64,000 nucleotides of DNA, taken from contig NZ_JADYVE010000005.1 of the NCBI RefSeq assembly GCF_020193655.1, forward strand, positions 248,001 to 312,000. Direction: 5' to 3'. Below, piece after piece: positions 8,833 through 18,497 of the stretch. A program made the position numbers and the translations under genes. Position 1 is the stretch's first letter. Each line of letters opens with the position of its first letter. The stretch comes from Ensifer sp. IC3342 (lineage in GTDB: Bacteria; Pseudomonadota; Alphaproteobacteria; Rhizobiales; Rhizobiaceae). A model generated the notes under the pieces. It worked only from the letters and a program-made list of their open reading frames with translations. It searched no databases and had not been told where the DNA came from.

Positions 8833-9866
8833 GGCGTTCCAAATACATTCGGCAGCCGCACTTGCTGAATAACGGCGACGGGCCGCGGCTCACAACTTCC
8901 GCTATGATCGCGTCCATTGCCGGGCCGGACCAGCCGACGAAGCCGGCGCCTTTCGGCCACACGCTCGCCGCGATTGCTGACAGAGAGCCTCGCATCCTCG
9001 GTCTTTCCGCCGACCTGGCGAAATACACCGACCTGCACATCTTCCGCGCCGCCCATCCCGACCGGTTCTACCAGATGGGAATGGCCGAGCAGCTTCTGAT
9101 GATGGCCGCGGCCGGCATGGCGCGGGAAGGCTTCCAGCCGTGGGTCACCACCTATGCGGTCTTCGCCTCTCGCCGCGCCTACGATTTTATCTGCCTCGCG
9201 ATCGCCGAGGAGATGCTGGACGTCAAGATCGTCTGCGCGCTTCCCGGCCTCACCACCGGTTACGGGCCGAGCCATCAGGCGACCGAGGATGTAGCGATGT
9301 TCCGCGGCATGCCGAACCTGACGATCATCGATCCTTGCGACGCGCACGAGATCGAGCAGGCGGTGCCGGCGATCGCTGCCCACAAGGGGCCGGTCTACAT
9401 GCGGCTGTTGCGCGGCAACGTGCCGCTCGTGCTCGACGAATACGGCTACCAGTTCGAGCTCGGCAAGGCGCAGCTGATCCGGGATGGACGGGACACGCTG
9501 ATCATCTCGTCCGGCCTTATGACGATGCGGGCTCTCGAAGCGGCAAAGGAGCTCCAGAGGGACGGCGTGGACGCGGCCGTGCTGCACGTTCCCACTGTCA
9601 AGCCGCTCGACGAGGCGACGATCCTTGCGGAGTGCGGGAAGGGCGGCCGCCTGGTCGTGGTGGCCGAAAATCACACGATCATCGGCGGGCTCGGCGAGGC
9701 CGTCGCCGCCACGCTCATGCGCTCGGACGTCCGCCCCGCGGCGTTCCGACAAATTGCCCTGCCGGATCGTTTTCTCGAGGCAGGCGCCCTGCCGACGCTG
9801 CACGACCAGTACGGACTTTCCACGGGCAGGGTGGTGTCGGCGATCAAAGGCTGGCTGAACGAATAA
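8829..9866 (+). CDS. Transketolase-like, C-terminal (pyrimidine-binding) subunit
   Basis: 345 residues. Pyrimidine-binding domain with FYQMGMAEQLLMMAAAGMAR (the catalytic Glu that activates TPP), followed by the C-terminal transketolase domain (LIISSGLMTMRALEAA, VVVAENHTIIGGLGEAV). Begins inside the stop of the N-terminal subunit, as expected for translational coupling. The first ~30 residues are an extension before the family core. Confidence 0.87.
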   Translation: MRRSKYIRQPHLLNNGDGPRLTTSAMIASIAGPDQPTKPAPFGHTLAAIADREPRILGLSADLAKYTDLHIFRAAHPDRFYQMGMAEQLLMMAAAGMAREGFQPWVTTYAVFASRRAYDFICLAIAEEMLDVKIVCALPGLTTGYGPSHQATEDVAMFRGMPNLTIIDPCDAHEIEQAVPAIAAHKGPVYMRLLRGNVPLVLDEYGYQFELGKAQLIRDGRDTLIISSGLMTMRALEAAKELQRDGVDAAVLHVPTVKPLDEATILAECGKGGRLVVVAENHTIIGGLGEAVAATLMRSDVRPAAFRQIALPDRFLEAGALPTLHDQYGLSTGRVVSAIKGWLNE

Positions 9867-9928
9867 GGGGGAGATCCGGCTTGGAGGAGCTGGATCGCCT
9901 TCGATCTAAGCACATGATGGAGGAGACA

Positions 9929-10933
9929 ATGAGCTTGCAGATTCAGAGACGTACCTTTCTCGCATCGGCCGTGGCAGTTCTCACCGCGCCCGCGCTTGTC
10001 AGCACGATCCGGCCCGCCAGGGCCGAAACGACATTGACGCTGGGTCATGGCGCTGCGCCCGGCAATCCGCGCACCGTCGCAGCCGCGAAGTTTGCAGAAC
10101 TCGTAGCCGAGAAGACCTCGGGCCGCGTGACGATCAACGTTGCGGGGGCGGAGACGCTTGGTAGCGATGCGGCCATGTTGACGAGCTTGCGAACCGGTGC
10201 CCTGGACTTCACGGCAAACAGCCAAGGTGCCACCTCGGCTCTGGTTCCGGAACTGGCGGCGCTCGGCTTGCCCTTCCTGTTCGAGAGCACCGAGAAGGCG
10301 ATGAAGCTTCTCAACGGTGCCGTCGGAGAGGAGCTGAACAAGCGCTTCGAAGCGGTCGGCGTCGTTCCGCTCGACTGGTGGGACAACGGCATTCGCCATC
10401 TCACCAATTCGAAGCGCAAGGTGGTCGCACCCGGCGATGTCGCCGGTATGAAGATTCGCACGCCCGCAGATCCGATGACCATCGATATTTTCGAGACGCT
10501 GGGCGCGACGACGGAGCAGATCGCATTTGGCGAGCTATACATCGCGCTCCAGCAGGGCGTCGTCGACGGGCAGGAGAATCCCCTTGCCAATATCGAGAGC
10601 TCGAAGCTCTACGAGGTCAATCGCCACATCAGCCTGACCGCGCACAAGTGGGAGTCGACACCATTCCTGATGTCGAAGATCGCGGAGGCGCGGCTTGGAA
10701 GCGACCGCGAGGCGGTGAAAGCTGCGGCCAAGGAGGCTGGCAACCTGCAGCGAAAGCTCTCCACCGAGAAGGCGTCGGAGGTCCTGGCCGCCTTCAAGAG
10801 CAACGCGAATGTCGAAGTCGTCGAGGTCGATCGCGAGGCATTCGTGAAGGCGACGGCTCCTGTTGCCGAAATCTGGAAGAAGAAGCCTTTTGGCGATTTC
10901 GTCAGCCAGATCGAAACGGAGGCGAGGGCGTAA
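9929..10933 (+). CDS. TRAP transporter substrate-binding protein (DctP family)
   Basis: 334 residues. A Tat-like signal (QRRTFLASAVAVLTAP) ends near ARA-E, then a DctP fold with LGHGAAPGNPRTVAAAKFAE, the conserved Arg region GMKIRTPADP, and QEGVVDGQENP-like LQQGVVDGQENPLANI. Binds the substrate in the periplasm for the DctQM permease that follows. The ATG with GGAGGA just upstream (9919-9924) is chosen; the open frame runs far upstream but overlaps the transketolase. Confidence 0.9.
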   Translation: MSLQIQRRTFLASAVAVLTAPALVSTIRPARAETTLTLGHGAAPGNPRTVAAAKFAELVAEKTSGRVTINVAGAETLGSDAAMLTSLRTGALDFTANSQGATSALVPELAALGLPFLFESTEKAMKLLNGAVGEELNKRFEAVGVVPLDWWDNGIRHLTNSKRKVVAPGDVAGMKIRTPADPMTIDIFETLGATTEQIAFGELYIALQQGVVDGQENPLANIESSKLYEVNRHISLTAHKWESTPFLMSKIAEARLGSDREAVKAAAKEAGNLQRKLSTEKASEVLAAFKSNANVEVVEVDREAFVKATAPVAEIWKKKPFGDFVSQIETEARA

Positions 10934-10960
10934 CTGTCCTCCCCAAGCCGGAGCCCCGTC

Positions 10961-11491
10961 ATGCTTACGCTGTTGCAGCTCGTCGACGCCATCGAGAAGA
11001 TCATCGTGCGGCTCGCCCGCTTCGTCGTGATAGCGAGCGGGATCGCACTCACCCTCGTTACCACCAGCAATGTGCTCGCCCGCTATACGTTGAGCGGCGG
11101 TGGCTTCTCCTTCGCACAGGAGCTGCCGATGCTGATCTTCCCCTGGTTCATTCTGGCCGGCATCGTTCTCGCCGCACATATGGGCGGACACATGGCCGTC
11201 GAATGGCTCTACGAAAGGCTCGGCGAACGGCTCCGTTATGCCGCTTTCGTGCTCGCCAGTGCCATGAGCGCCTTCGCCTTCCTGGTGCTCAGCTACCAGG
11301 CAATCGTCGTCGCCGAGATCGCGGGCGTGGAACACAGTCCCGTGCTGCAACTGCCGAACAGCGTTGGGTACTACTCGCTCGCGATCGGCGCCTTCCTTGT
11401 GGCCATCGTCACGATCTCCGTCGCGGTGAGGGTACTTCGTTTCGGCTGGGGCCAGCGGACCCAGGCCGGGGCAGAGGAGATGCCGCTATGA
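10961..11491 (+). CDS. TRAP transporter small permease (DctQ family)
   Basis: 176 residues, four predicted membrane helices, with the family motif around FAQELPMLIFPWFILAGIVLAA and the charged GHMAVEWLYERL loop. Joins the large subunit to make the sodium-driven importer. Its stop overlaps the DctM start (ATGA). Confidence 0.87.
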   Translation: MLTLLQLVDAIEKIIVRLARFVVIASGIALTLVTTSNVLARYTLSGGGFSFAQELPMLIFPWFILAGIVLAAHMGGHMAVEWLYERLGERLRYAAFVLASAMSAFAFLVLSYQAIVVAEIAGVEHSPVLQLPNSVGYYSLAIGAFLVAIVTISVAVRVLRFGWGQRTQAGAEEMPL

Positions 11492-12747
11492 CGTTGGTGA
11501 TGATCATCTCGTTCTCTATTCTCATGGTCCTGGCCGTGCCAGTGGGCTACGCCCTCATCATTGCCGCGGGCTTTGGTGTGCTTTTCAACGGCTACGTACC
11601 GCTCTCCGTCGTCGCGCAGCAGGTTTACGACCAGACCCAGTCGTTCCCCATGCTGGCCCTGCCATTTTTTATGCTGGCCGGGACGCTGATGCTCGGAGGC
11701 GAACTCGGCCGGCAGCTCCTGGCGCTTGCATCGAAGGCGATGCAACGCTGGCGCGGAGGCCCGTTGTCGACGACGGTCGTCTCCTCCGTCGTCTTTGGCG
11801 GCGTATCGGGCTCGGCTGTAGCAAATGCCAGCGCGCTCGGATCGGTGCTCATTCCCTGGCAGAAGAAGCAGGGCTATCCACCGGCGCTCTGTGCCGCCAA
11901 CAATGCGACCTCGGCGGTCATCGACGTGCTCATCCCGCCGTCGATCCCGATGATCCTCTATTCACTCATCAGCGGTGTCAGCGTCGGCAACCTGTTTCTC
12001 GCGGGCGTCCTGCCCGGCCTCATCATGGCGGCGAGCTTCGTCTTCGTCTGCTGGTTCGTGTCGGTTCGGCGTGGGTACCACGCGCAAGCCGCGAAAGTGA
12101 AGAAGAGTGAGCTGGCGATGCTCGCGCTCAAGAGCTTTCCCGCAATTCTGCTGCCTGTTCTGATCGTTCTATTCCTGCGCTTCGGCTTCGCGACCCCGAC
12201 CGAGGTGGCCGTGCTGTCGGTCATATATTCCCTGTTGCTGAGCCTCTTGTTTTACCGCGACCTGACCTGGACTCGCTTCTGCGAGAATGTGGTCGAGGCC
12301 GGCGTTGCGACCGGCGTCGTCATGCTTGTCATCATGGGAAGCGCCGCTGTCGGCTGGGTCCTGACCTTCGACCAGGCGCCGCAACAGATGGCGGCATGGG
12401 TAGCGAACAACATTTCGAGCCCGATCCTCATCATCCTGCTGATGAATGTCTTGATGCTGATTGTCGGTATGCCGCTCGACATGCCGCCGGCAGTCCTGCT
12501 GCTCGGCCCGATCTTCGTGCCTCTGGCGGACGCAATCGGTCTCGACCGTGTGCAACTCGGCCTGATGATGGTGATCAATCTCGGCATCGGCCTCTACACG
12601 CCACCGATTGGCACAACCCTCTTCATCTCGTCTTCGATCGCCAAGGCCCCACTCGGAGCGACGACGGGGGAACTATGGCCATTCTTCGGCATGGCGATGC
12701 TTCTTCTGCTCGCCGTCAGCTTCATTCCCGGTCTGACGATCTATTGA
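11488..12747 (+). CDS. TRAP transporter large permease (DctM family)
   Basis: 419 residues, about twelve hydrophobic segments. Family motifs include PFFMLAGTLMLGGELGRQL, GGVSGSAVANASALGSVLIP and the repeat-like GLYTPPIGTTLFISSSIAK. It is the transport subunit of the SBP-DctQ-DctM system and closes the SDR-transketolase-TRAP operon. Confidence 0.9.
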   Translation: MTLVMIISFSILMVLAVPVGYALIIAAGFGVLFNGYVPLSVVAQQVYDQTQSFPMLALPFFMLAGTLMLGGELGRQLLALASKAMQRWRGGPLSTTVVSSVVFGGVSGSAVANASALGSVLIPWQKKQGYPPALCAANNATSAVIDVLIPPSIPMILYSLISGVSVGNLFLAGVLPGLIMAASFVFVCWFVSVRRGYHAQAAKVKKSELAMLALKSFPAILLPVLIVLFLRFGFATPTEVAVLSVIYSLLLSLLFYRDLTWTRFCENVVEAGVATGVVMLVIMGSAAVGWVLTFDQAPQQMAAWVANNISSPILIILLMNVLMLIVGMPLDMPPAVLLLGPIFVPLADAIGLDRVQLGLMMVINLGIGLYTPPIGTTLFISSSIAKAPLGATTGELWPFFGMAMLLLLAVSFIPGLTIY

Positions 12748-12807
12748 CAGGAGAAGCGTGATGGCGGACGCACGTCATTCGTCGCATCGGTGAAGAGGCT
12801 GACCAGT

Positions 12808-12917
12808 CCTACGGCGCTACTCCGTTCTCAACGGTGTCGATTTTTCGGTTGCTCGCGGTGAAGTCCATGCGCGCCTCGGAGGAAATGGCGCGGGATACGA
12901 GACGACGCTCGGTGCTG
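12808..12917 (+). pseudogene. Fragment of a sugar ABC transporter ATPase (RbsA/MglA type)
   Basis: Joining two frames gives SYGAT, then VLNGVDFSVARGEVHARLGG and NGAGYETTL, which matches the start of ribose/galactose-type ABC ATPases (usual form: YGAT.AL.GVDF.V..GEVHALLGENGAGKSTL). The Walker A Lys-Ser is now Tyr-Glu, and a frameshift lies at about 12821. Nothing downstream continues the protein. It suggests the TRAP genes or the neighbouring cat locus were inserted beside, or replaced, a sugar ABC system. Confidence 0.6.
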
Positions 12918-13018
12918 GCGTGGCGGAGGTCTCACTCTAAGCATTTGCCGAAGGCCACGTCCTCGCGTAATCGGCATGGCGAGCTTTGGCTGCCTGCAAT
13001 GCGGCTCCGAAGAGAACC

Positions 13019-13951
13019 TTAGGCCCTGTCGAGTTGCACGTTGGACAGCTGCAGCCAAGGCGGGTTGTCGGCGTACATCTCGCGAATGAGTTGCTTGATC
13101 TCTTCGATCCTTCCTTTCGCATCGTCGCGCCTAAAACTCATGATGATCGGCGATGTGGCGTTCTCATCTTTTATGATGCGGTAACACACGTCGTCGGGTC
13201 TTTGCCGCTGCGAGGCTGTGGGAATGATGCACAAGCTCATACCGGCCGCTACGATGCCCAGCGCGGTCTGGATTTCACGGACCTCTTCCACGCTGCCAGG
13301 AGAAATGCCTTGCTCGCTCAACATGTTGAGGACCTCGTCGGCAAAGCTCGGCCGCGGCGCAGACGGATAGATGACCAGCGGTTCCCCGTCCAGTTCGGCA
13401 AGGCCGATCGGTTCGGTGGAGAGCGATTTCGGATGCCCCTTGGGGAACGCGACGACCAGTCGTTCCTCCCGGAGCGTCAGCCTCTCGATCTCCCGATCGT
13501 TGAAGCGGACCCTGCCGAAGCCGACATCGATCCGCCTTTCCTTGAGAGCGGTGACCTGCTCGGTCGACATCATTTCCCGGATCTCGATGTCGAGATCCGG
13601 CCAGCGCTCGCGCATGCGGCGGACGAGGTCCGGTATACCGCCATAAAGCGTCGAGCCGACGCAGCCAATGACGTAGCGCTCCCGTCGAGATAGCCCGATC
13701 TTGCGCGTCTGCTCGCGCATATTTTCGATGCGGGCAATGATCTGTCCGGCCTGCTCGTAGAAGAAGCGGCCAGCCTCCGTCAAATCGAGCGGTCGGTTCG
13801 ACCGATCGATAAGCAGAACACCGAGTTCGTCTTCCAATTGCTGGATCTGCCGGCTGAGGGGCGGCTGGGCGATATGCAAGATCTCCGCGGCACGCGAGAA
13901 GTTCCGCTCGCGCGCGACGGCGAGAAAATAACGCAATTGCCTCAGTTCCAT
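13019..13951 (-). CDS. catR: LysR-family regulator of the catechol/benzoate genes
   Basis: 310 residues from the ATG of MELRQLRYFLAVARERNFSR, the canonical LysR N-terminus of the CatR/BenM/CatM group, followed by HIAQPPLSRQIQQLEDELG and an effector domain. Such proteins activate cat and ben promoters in response to cis,cis-muconate or benzoate. It is divergent from catB. A start six bases further up (13957) would overlap the operator at 13956-13970. No second regulator for the ben genes is present, so it probably controls the whole cat-ben run (inference). Confidence 0.85.
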   Translation of the reverse strand: MELRQLRYFLAVARERNFSRAAEILHIAQPPLSRQIQQLEDELGVLLIDRSNRPLDLTEAGRFFYEQAGQIIARIENMREQTRKIGLSRRERYVIGCVGSTLYGGIPDLVRRMRERWPDLDIEIREMMSTEQVTALKERRIDVGFGRVRFNDREIERLTLREERLVVAFPKGHPKSLSTEPIGLAELDGEPLVIYPSAPRPSFADEVLNMLSEQGISPGSVEEVREIQTALGIVAAGMSLCIIPTASQRQRPDDVCYRIIKDENATSPIIMSFRRDDAKGRIEEIKQLIREMYADNPPWLQLSNVQLDRA

Positions 13952-13955
13952 GATC

Positions 13956-13970
13956 ATACCTTTTAGGTAT
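13956..13970. promoter_or_regulatory. ATAC-N7-GTAT operator for the LysR regulator
   Basis: The perfect inverted repeat ATACCTTTTAGGTAT matches the ATAC-N7-GTAT site known for CatM/BenM-type regulators. It begins 4 bp upstream of the regulator's ATG, over its ribosome site, and 77 bp before the catB start. A second inverted pair, ATAAAA-N6-TTTTAT, follows directly at 13969-13986 and could be the activation subsite. Confidence 0.7.
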
Positions 13971-14046
13971 AAAATTCAACTTTTATAGTTTTGGACTGAT
14001 TTTAAAGTGGACGCTAATTTCCTCGTAATCAAGGGAGGAAAGCCTG

Positions 14047-15198
14047 GTGTCTACGGCAATCCGCATCAGCGCGATTGAAACAATTATACTCGATCTGCCC
14101 ACCATCCGGCCACATCGGCTGTCGATGGTCACCATGAACCGGCAGAGCATGACCATCGTTCGCCTCCGCTGTTCCGACGGCTTCGAGGGGCTCGGAGAGG
14201 GGACGACGATCGGCGGTCTCGCCTACGGGGCGGAAAGCCCGGAAGGCATGAAACTGACGATCGACGAGTACATCGCGCCGCTGCTGATCGGCCGTGACGC
14301 GACGCGCATTCAGGCAGCCATGGACCTCGTCGTCAAAGCGGTAAAGGGAAATCACTTCGCCAAATGCGCTGTCGAGGCGGCCCTGTTCGATTGCCATGCG
14401 CGCCGCCTCGGTCTGCCGATGTCGGAACTGCTCGGTGGCCGGCGCCGCGATAGCCTCCCAATCGCCTGGACGCTCGCCTCCGGCGACACGGCCAGGGACA
14501 TCGACGAGGCGCAAGCCATGCTCGACCGGCGGCGCCACAAGGACTTCAAGCTGAAGATCGGCGTGAAATCGATCGAAGAGGATGTCCGCCATGTGGGCGC
14601 GATCCGCAAGGCACTACCGGACATGGCCTCCATCCGGGTCGACGTGAACATGGCGTGGCGGGAGCGGGAGGCGCGCAATGCCATCCAAGCTCTGGCTGAC
14701 GCCGGCTGCGTGCTGGTCGAACAGCCGGTACAGGGCATAACAGCCCTCGCCCGTCTGCGGCTCGCTTCCCCGATCGCGATCATGGCCGACGAGGTTCTGG
14801 TTGGACCTGAGAGCGCGCTCGAAGCGGCGACTGCGCGGGCTGCCGACGTGTTCTCGATCAAGATCGAGCAGGCCGGAGGGTTGTTTGCCGCCGCCCGGGT
14901 GATCGCGATCGCGGAAGCTGCGGGCGTCAGCGTTTACGGCGGCACCATGCTGGAGGGGCCAATCGGCACGATCGCCGCCTCTCAGTTGATGGCGACGGTC
15001 AAGGAACTGGAATGGGGCACTGAGTTCTTCGGACCGCTGCTTCTGACTGAGGAGCTCCTGGAGGAGCCGCTACGCTTCGAGAACTTTGAGCTGCGATTAC
15101 CAACGGGTCCAGGGCTCGGCGTGATGCTCTCCGAGGAAGCCGTCAATCGCTTTCGCAGGGATGGCAAGTTAGCTTCGACCTTGCGCGTGGTGGGGTGA
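14047..15198 (+). CDS. catB: Muconate cycloisomerase
   Basis: 383 residues, enolase superfamily. Barrel residues expected for the reaction are visible: the FKLKIG lysine pair, metal ligands in RVDVNMAW, VEQPV and MADEV, and the lysine in FSIKIEQAGG. Converts cis,cis-muconate to muconolactone. Starts with GTG behind GGGAGG. First gene after the CatR-type promoter; catC follows after 3 bp. Confidence 0.92.
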   Translation: MSTAIRISAIETIILDLPTIRPHRLSMVTMNRQSMTIVRLRCSDGFEGLGEGTTIGGLAYGAESPEGMKLTIDEYIAPLLIGRDATRIQAAMDLVVKAVKGNHFAKCAVEAALFDCHARRLGLPMSELLGGRRRDSLPIAWTLASGDTARDIDEAQAMLDRRRHKDFKLKIGVKSIEEDVRHVGAIRKALPDMASIRVDVNMAWREREARNAIQALADAGCVLVEQPVQGITALARLRLASPIAIMADEVLVGPESALEAATARAADVFSIKIEQAGGLFAAARVIAIAEAAGVSVYGGTMLEGPIGTIAASQLMATVKELEWGTEFFGPLLLTEELLEEPLRFENFELRLPTGPGLGVMLSEEAVNRFRRDGKLASTLRVVG

Positions 15199-15201
15199 AT
15201 T

Positions 15202-15492
15202 ATGCTTTTTCATGTGCGGATGAACGTGAACCTTCCCCATGACCTGCCCGCTGCCGAGGCGGCCGATGTCATCGCCCGGGAGAAGGCCTATTCGCAGGAA
15301 CTGCAGCGTACCGGCAAGTGGCGGCATATCTGGCGGATTGCCGGTCAGTACGCGAACTACAGCGTGTTTGACGTCAGGGACAATGCGGAGCTGCACGAGG
15401 TTCTCTCGGGACTTCCGCTGTTCAAATTCATGGACATCGAGGTGACGCCGCTTCTGAGGCACCCCTCTGCGATCCGCGAGGACGACACCTAG
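15202..15492 (+). CDS. catC: Muconolactone delta-isomerase
   Basis: 96 residues, the usual size. Conserved start MLFHVRMNVNLPHDL, the AREKAYSQELQRTGKWRHIWR segment and YSVFDV. Isomerises muconolactone to 3-oxoadipate enol-lactone in the cytoplasm. Lies between catB and catA. Confidence 0.93.
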   Translation: MLFHVRMNVNLPHDLPAAEAADVIAREKAYSQELQRTGKWRHIWRIAGQYANYSVFDVRDNAELHEVLSGLPLFKFMDIEVTPLLRHPSAIREDDT

Positions 15493-15566
15493 AACCGTCG
15501 TCAGCGGTGGTCCCGGGAGGACGGGAACCGCCGCAGTTTCAAAACAATCCAAGTGGAGGAATCGAC

Positions 15567-16505
15567 ATGAACGTGAATATTTTCAACAGGCCCGATATTC
15601 AGGACTTTCTCAAGGCACTGAGCGGTTTGGACAAGACCGACGGTAATCCGCGCGTCAAAGAGATCGTTCATCGAATTGTGTCCGATCTGTTCAAGGCGAT
15701 CGATGATCTCGATATCACTCCCGACGAATACTGGACCGGCATCGCCTGGCTCAATGAGATCGGCGCCGCGGGTCAGGCTGGCCTGATCTCGCCAGGTCTT
15801 GGTCTCGACCATTTCCTCGACGAGCGCCTCGACGCGATCGACGAGGCCCTCGGCATCGATAATCCGACCCCGCGCACCATCGAGGGGCCGCTCTATGTCG
15901 CCGGTGCGCCGGTTTCACACGGCTTTGCCCGCCTAGACGACGGCACCGACGAGAACGGCCACACCCTCGTCATGCACGGCACCGTCTCTGGTGCCGACGG
16001 CAGGCCGCTGCCGGGCGCCATGGTCGAAGTCTGGCACTGCGATACCCGCGGCTTCTACTCGCATTTCGATCCGACGGGAAAGCAGGCGCCGTTCAACATG
16101 CGCCGCACGATCATCGCCGACGCAAACGGCTGTTACAAGTTCCGGAGCATCGTGCCACACGGCTACGGTGTGCCGCCGGGCAGCCCGACCGAGCAACTGC
16201 TTTCCGCGCTCGGCCGCCATGGTCAACGCCCGGCGCATATCCACTTCTTCATCAGCGCCGATGGTCACCGTAAGCTAACGACGCAGATCAATATTGAGGG
16301 CGATCCGCTGGTCAACGACGATTTCGCCTATGCGACGCGCGACGGCCTGGTTCCTGCCGTCATCGAGCGGACCGACGAGGCCAGCATCAAGGCCAATGAT
16401 CTGAGCGGCCCCTTTGCGGAGATCAGGTTCGACATTCATCTTACGGCACTGGTAAACGGCGTGGACAACCAGATCAACGAGCAGCGCAAGCGCGCGGCCG
16501 CCTGA
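15567..16505 (+). CDS. catA: Catechol 1,2-dioxygenase
   Basis: 312 residues, intradiol dioxygenase. A helical N-terminal dimer domain is followed by the catalytic beta-sandwich (RTIEGPLYVAGAP, VEVWHCDTRGFYSHFD, GQRPAHIHFFISADGHRKLTTQ), which carries the two Tyr and two His that bind Fe(III). Cleaves catechol to cis,cis-muconate. The ATG with GTGGAGGA upstream is chosen over an earlier in-frame start that has none. Confidence 0.95.
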   Translation: MNVNIFNRPDIQDFLKALSGLDKTDGNPRVKEIVHRIVSDLFKAIDDLDITPDEYWTGIAWLNEIGAAGQAGLISPGLGLDHFLDERLDAIDEALGIDNPTPRTIEGPLYVAGAPVSHGFARLDDGTDENGHTLVMHGTVSGADGRPLPGAMVEVWHCDTRGFYSHFDPTGKQAPFNMRRTIIADANGCYKFRSIVPHGYGVPPGSPTEQLLSALGRHGQRPAHIHFFISADGHRKLTTQINIEGDPLVNDDFAYATRDGLVPAVIERTDEASIKANDLSGPFAEIRFDIHLTALVNGVDNQINEQRKRAAA

Positions 16506-16612
16506 CAGACAATGCCGGCGGCTCGTACGGGCCGCCAACTACCCTTACCGTCAGTATCGACACAGTTGCAGGGCAGCGCCGGTCGGAGCGCGCCTTCTGC
16601 GGGAGATAACCC

Positions 16613-17971
16613 ATGTCTGCGATTATCGATAAAGCCCGGGACCTCGATCATCTGCTCGCCACTGCCGTGCAGGACGACAAGGAGGCCGGCATATTCCGCT
16701 GTCGCCGCGACATCTTCACCAATGAAGACCTGTTCGAACTGGAGATGAAGCACATCTTCGAGAGCAACTGGGTCTATCTGGCCCATGAAAGCCAGATTCC
16801 GGAGAACAACGACTACTACACGACCTATATCGGACGCCAGCCGGTGGTCGTCACCCGTGACAAGAACGGCGAACTCAACGCTGTCATCAATGCCTGCGCG
16901 CACCGCGGGGCCATGCTGTGCCGGCGCAAGCACGGCAACAAGGGCAGCTTCACCTGTCCCTTCCATGGCTGGACCTTCTCCAACACCGGCAAGCTCCTCA
17001 AGGTTAAGGACGAGAAGACCACCCAGTACCCGCCCCAGTTCGCTAAGAACGGCTCGCACGACCTGAAGCGCGTTCCCCGTTTCGAGAGCTATCGTGGCTT
17101 TCTCTTCGGCAGTCTGAACGAGGAGGTGGCGCCGCTCGCGCACTATCTCGGCGAGGCGAAGGTCATCATCGACCAGATCGTCGACCAGGCGCCGAACGGG
17201 CTGGAAGTGCTGCGGGGCAATTCATCCTACATCTACGACGGCAATTGGAAGCTGCAGATGGAGAACGGTTGCGACGGCTATCACGTCAGCTCCGTGCACT
17301 GGAACTATGCCGCGACGATGGGCCGGCGCAAGGAAGAGGGTACGAAGGCGGTCGACGCCAACAGCTGGAGCCGCTCCGTCGCGGGCGTCTACGGTTTCGA
17401 GAACGGCCATATCCTGCTGTGGACGAACACCATGAATCCCGAGGTCCGTCCGATTTACAACCGCCGGGACGAGATCAAGGCACGAGTTGGCGAAGATAAG
17501 GCGGACTTCATCGTCAATCAGACCCGTAATCTCTGCATCTATCCCAACGTATTCCTCATGGACCAGTTCTCGACGCAGATCCGCGTGACGCGCCCGATCA
17601 GCGTCGACAAGACCGAGATCAGCATCTTCTGTTTTGCGCCGAAGGGCGAAAGTGCCGCGGATCGCGCGCTGCGCATCCGGCAATACGAGGATTTCTTCAA
17701 TGTCTCCGGCATGGGCACGGCCGACGACCTCGAAGAATTCCGTGCCTGCCAGGCTGGCTATGCCGGCACCGCCGCACTCTGGAATGACCTGTCGCGGGGC
17801 GCGCCGCTCTGGATCGACGGTCCTGACGAAAACGCAAAGAGGATGGGCATAGTGCCGCGTCTCTCCGGCGAACGCAGCGAGGACGAGGGGCTGTTCGTCC
17901 GCCAGCACGAATACTGGGCCAAGGTGATGCGTCAGGCGCTGGCCGCCGAAAAGGAAGGGGCCGTCGCATGA
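16613..17971 (+). CDS. benA: Benzoate 1,2-dioxygenase, large subunit
   Basis: 452 residues. The Rieske [2Fe-2S] site is Cys95-x-His97 (CAHRG) with Cys115-x2-His118 (CPFHGW). The mononuclear iron site is in [13 protein letters not shown] near residue 220. With BenB it forms the terminal oxygenase that dihydroxylates benzoate to the cis-diol. Its last four bases overlap benB. The gene order catBCA-benABCD is a full benzoate-to-3-oxoadipate lactone route. Confidence 0.95.
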   Translation: MSAIIDKARDLDHLLATAVQDDKEAGIFRCRRDIFTNEDLFELEMKHIFESNWVYLAHESQIPENNDYYTTYIGRQPVVVTRDKNGELNAVINACAHRGAMLCRRKHGNKGSFTCPFHGWTFSNTGKLLKVKDEKTTQYPPQFAKNGSHDLKRVPRFESYRGFLFGSLNEEVAPLAHYLGEAKVIIDQIVDQAPNGLEVLRGNSSYIYDGNWKLQMENGCDGYHVSSVHWNYAATMGRRKEEGTKAVDANSWSRSVAGVYGFENGHILLWTNTMNPEVRPIYNRRDEIKARVGEDKADFIVNQTRNLCIYPNVFLMDQFSTQIRVTRPISVDKTEISIFCFAPKGESAADRALRIRQYEDFFNVSGMGTADDLEEFRACQAGYAGTAALWNDLSRGAPLWIDGPDENAKRMGIVPRLSGERSEDEGLFVRQHEYWAKVMRQALAAEKEGAVA

Positions 17972-18456
17972 ACATTTCCTATGAAGCCGCCTGTGCGTTC
18001 CTCTACCGGGAAGCGCGTCTTCTGGACGACCGCGAGTGGGATGAATGGCTCACCTGCTATGCGCCTGATGTGACCTACTGGATGCCGGCCTGGGACGACG
18101 ACGATCAGCTCACTGAGGATCCGCGGACGCAGCTCTCGCTGATCTATTATTCGAGCCGTGACGGCCTGGAAGACCGGGTCTTCCGCATCAAGACCGAGCG
18201 TTCGGGCGCCTCGACGCCGGAGCCGCGCACCAGCCACAACGTGACCAATGTCGAGTTCGTGGAGAACCGAGGCGACGAGGTCGACCTTCGCTACAACTTC
18301 CACACGCTCAATCACCGCTACAAGGTCACCGACCACTTCTTCGGCACCATGTTCGTCACGCTGCGCAGGAGCGACGACCGCCTGGTGATCTCGCGCAAGA
18401 AGATCGTGCTGAAGAATGACTATATCCGCCAGGTCATCGACGTCTATCACATCTGA
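17968..18456 (+). CDS. benB: Benzoate 1,2-dioxygenase, small subunit
   Basis: 162 residues with the ring-hydroxylase beta-subunit fold: [24 protein letters not shown], a central [18 protein letters not shown] and C-terminal [15 protein letters not shown]. Structural partner of BenA. Overlaps benA by 4 bp. Confidence 0.94.
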   Translation: MNISYEAACAFLYREARLLDDREWDEWLTCYAPDVTYWMPAWDDDDQLTEDPRTQLSLIYYSSRDGLEDRVFRIKTERSGASTPEPRTSHNVTNVEFVENRGDEVDLRYNFHTLNHRYKVTDHFFGTMFVTLRRSDDRLVISRKKIVLKNDYIRQVIDVYHI

Positions 18457-18497
18457 CGGCGTCGCCGGACGGCACAGGGACTGGTGAGGAGGGTTCC

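Noticed and set aside
9140-9928. Long upstream extension of the TRAP binding-protein frame
   Set aside because: It overlaps the transketolase subunit; the signal peptide and ribosome site place the start at 9929.
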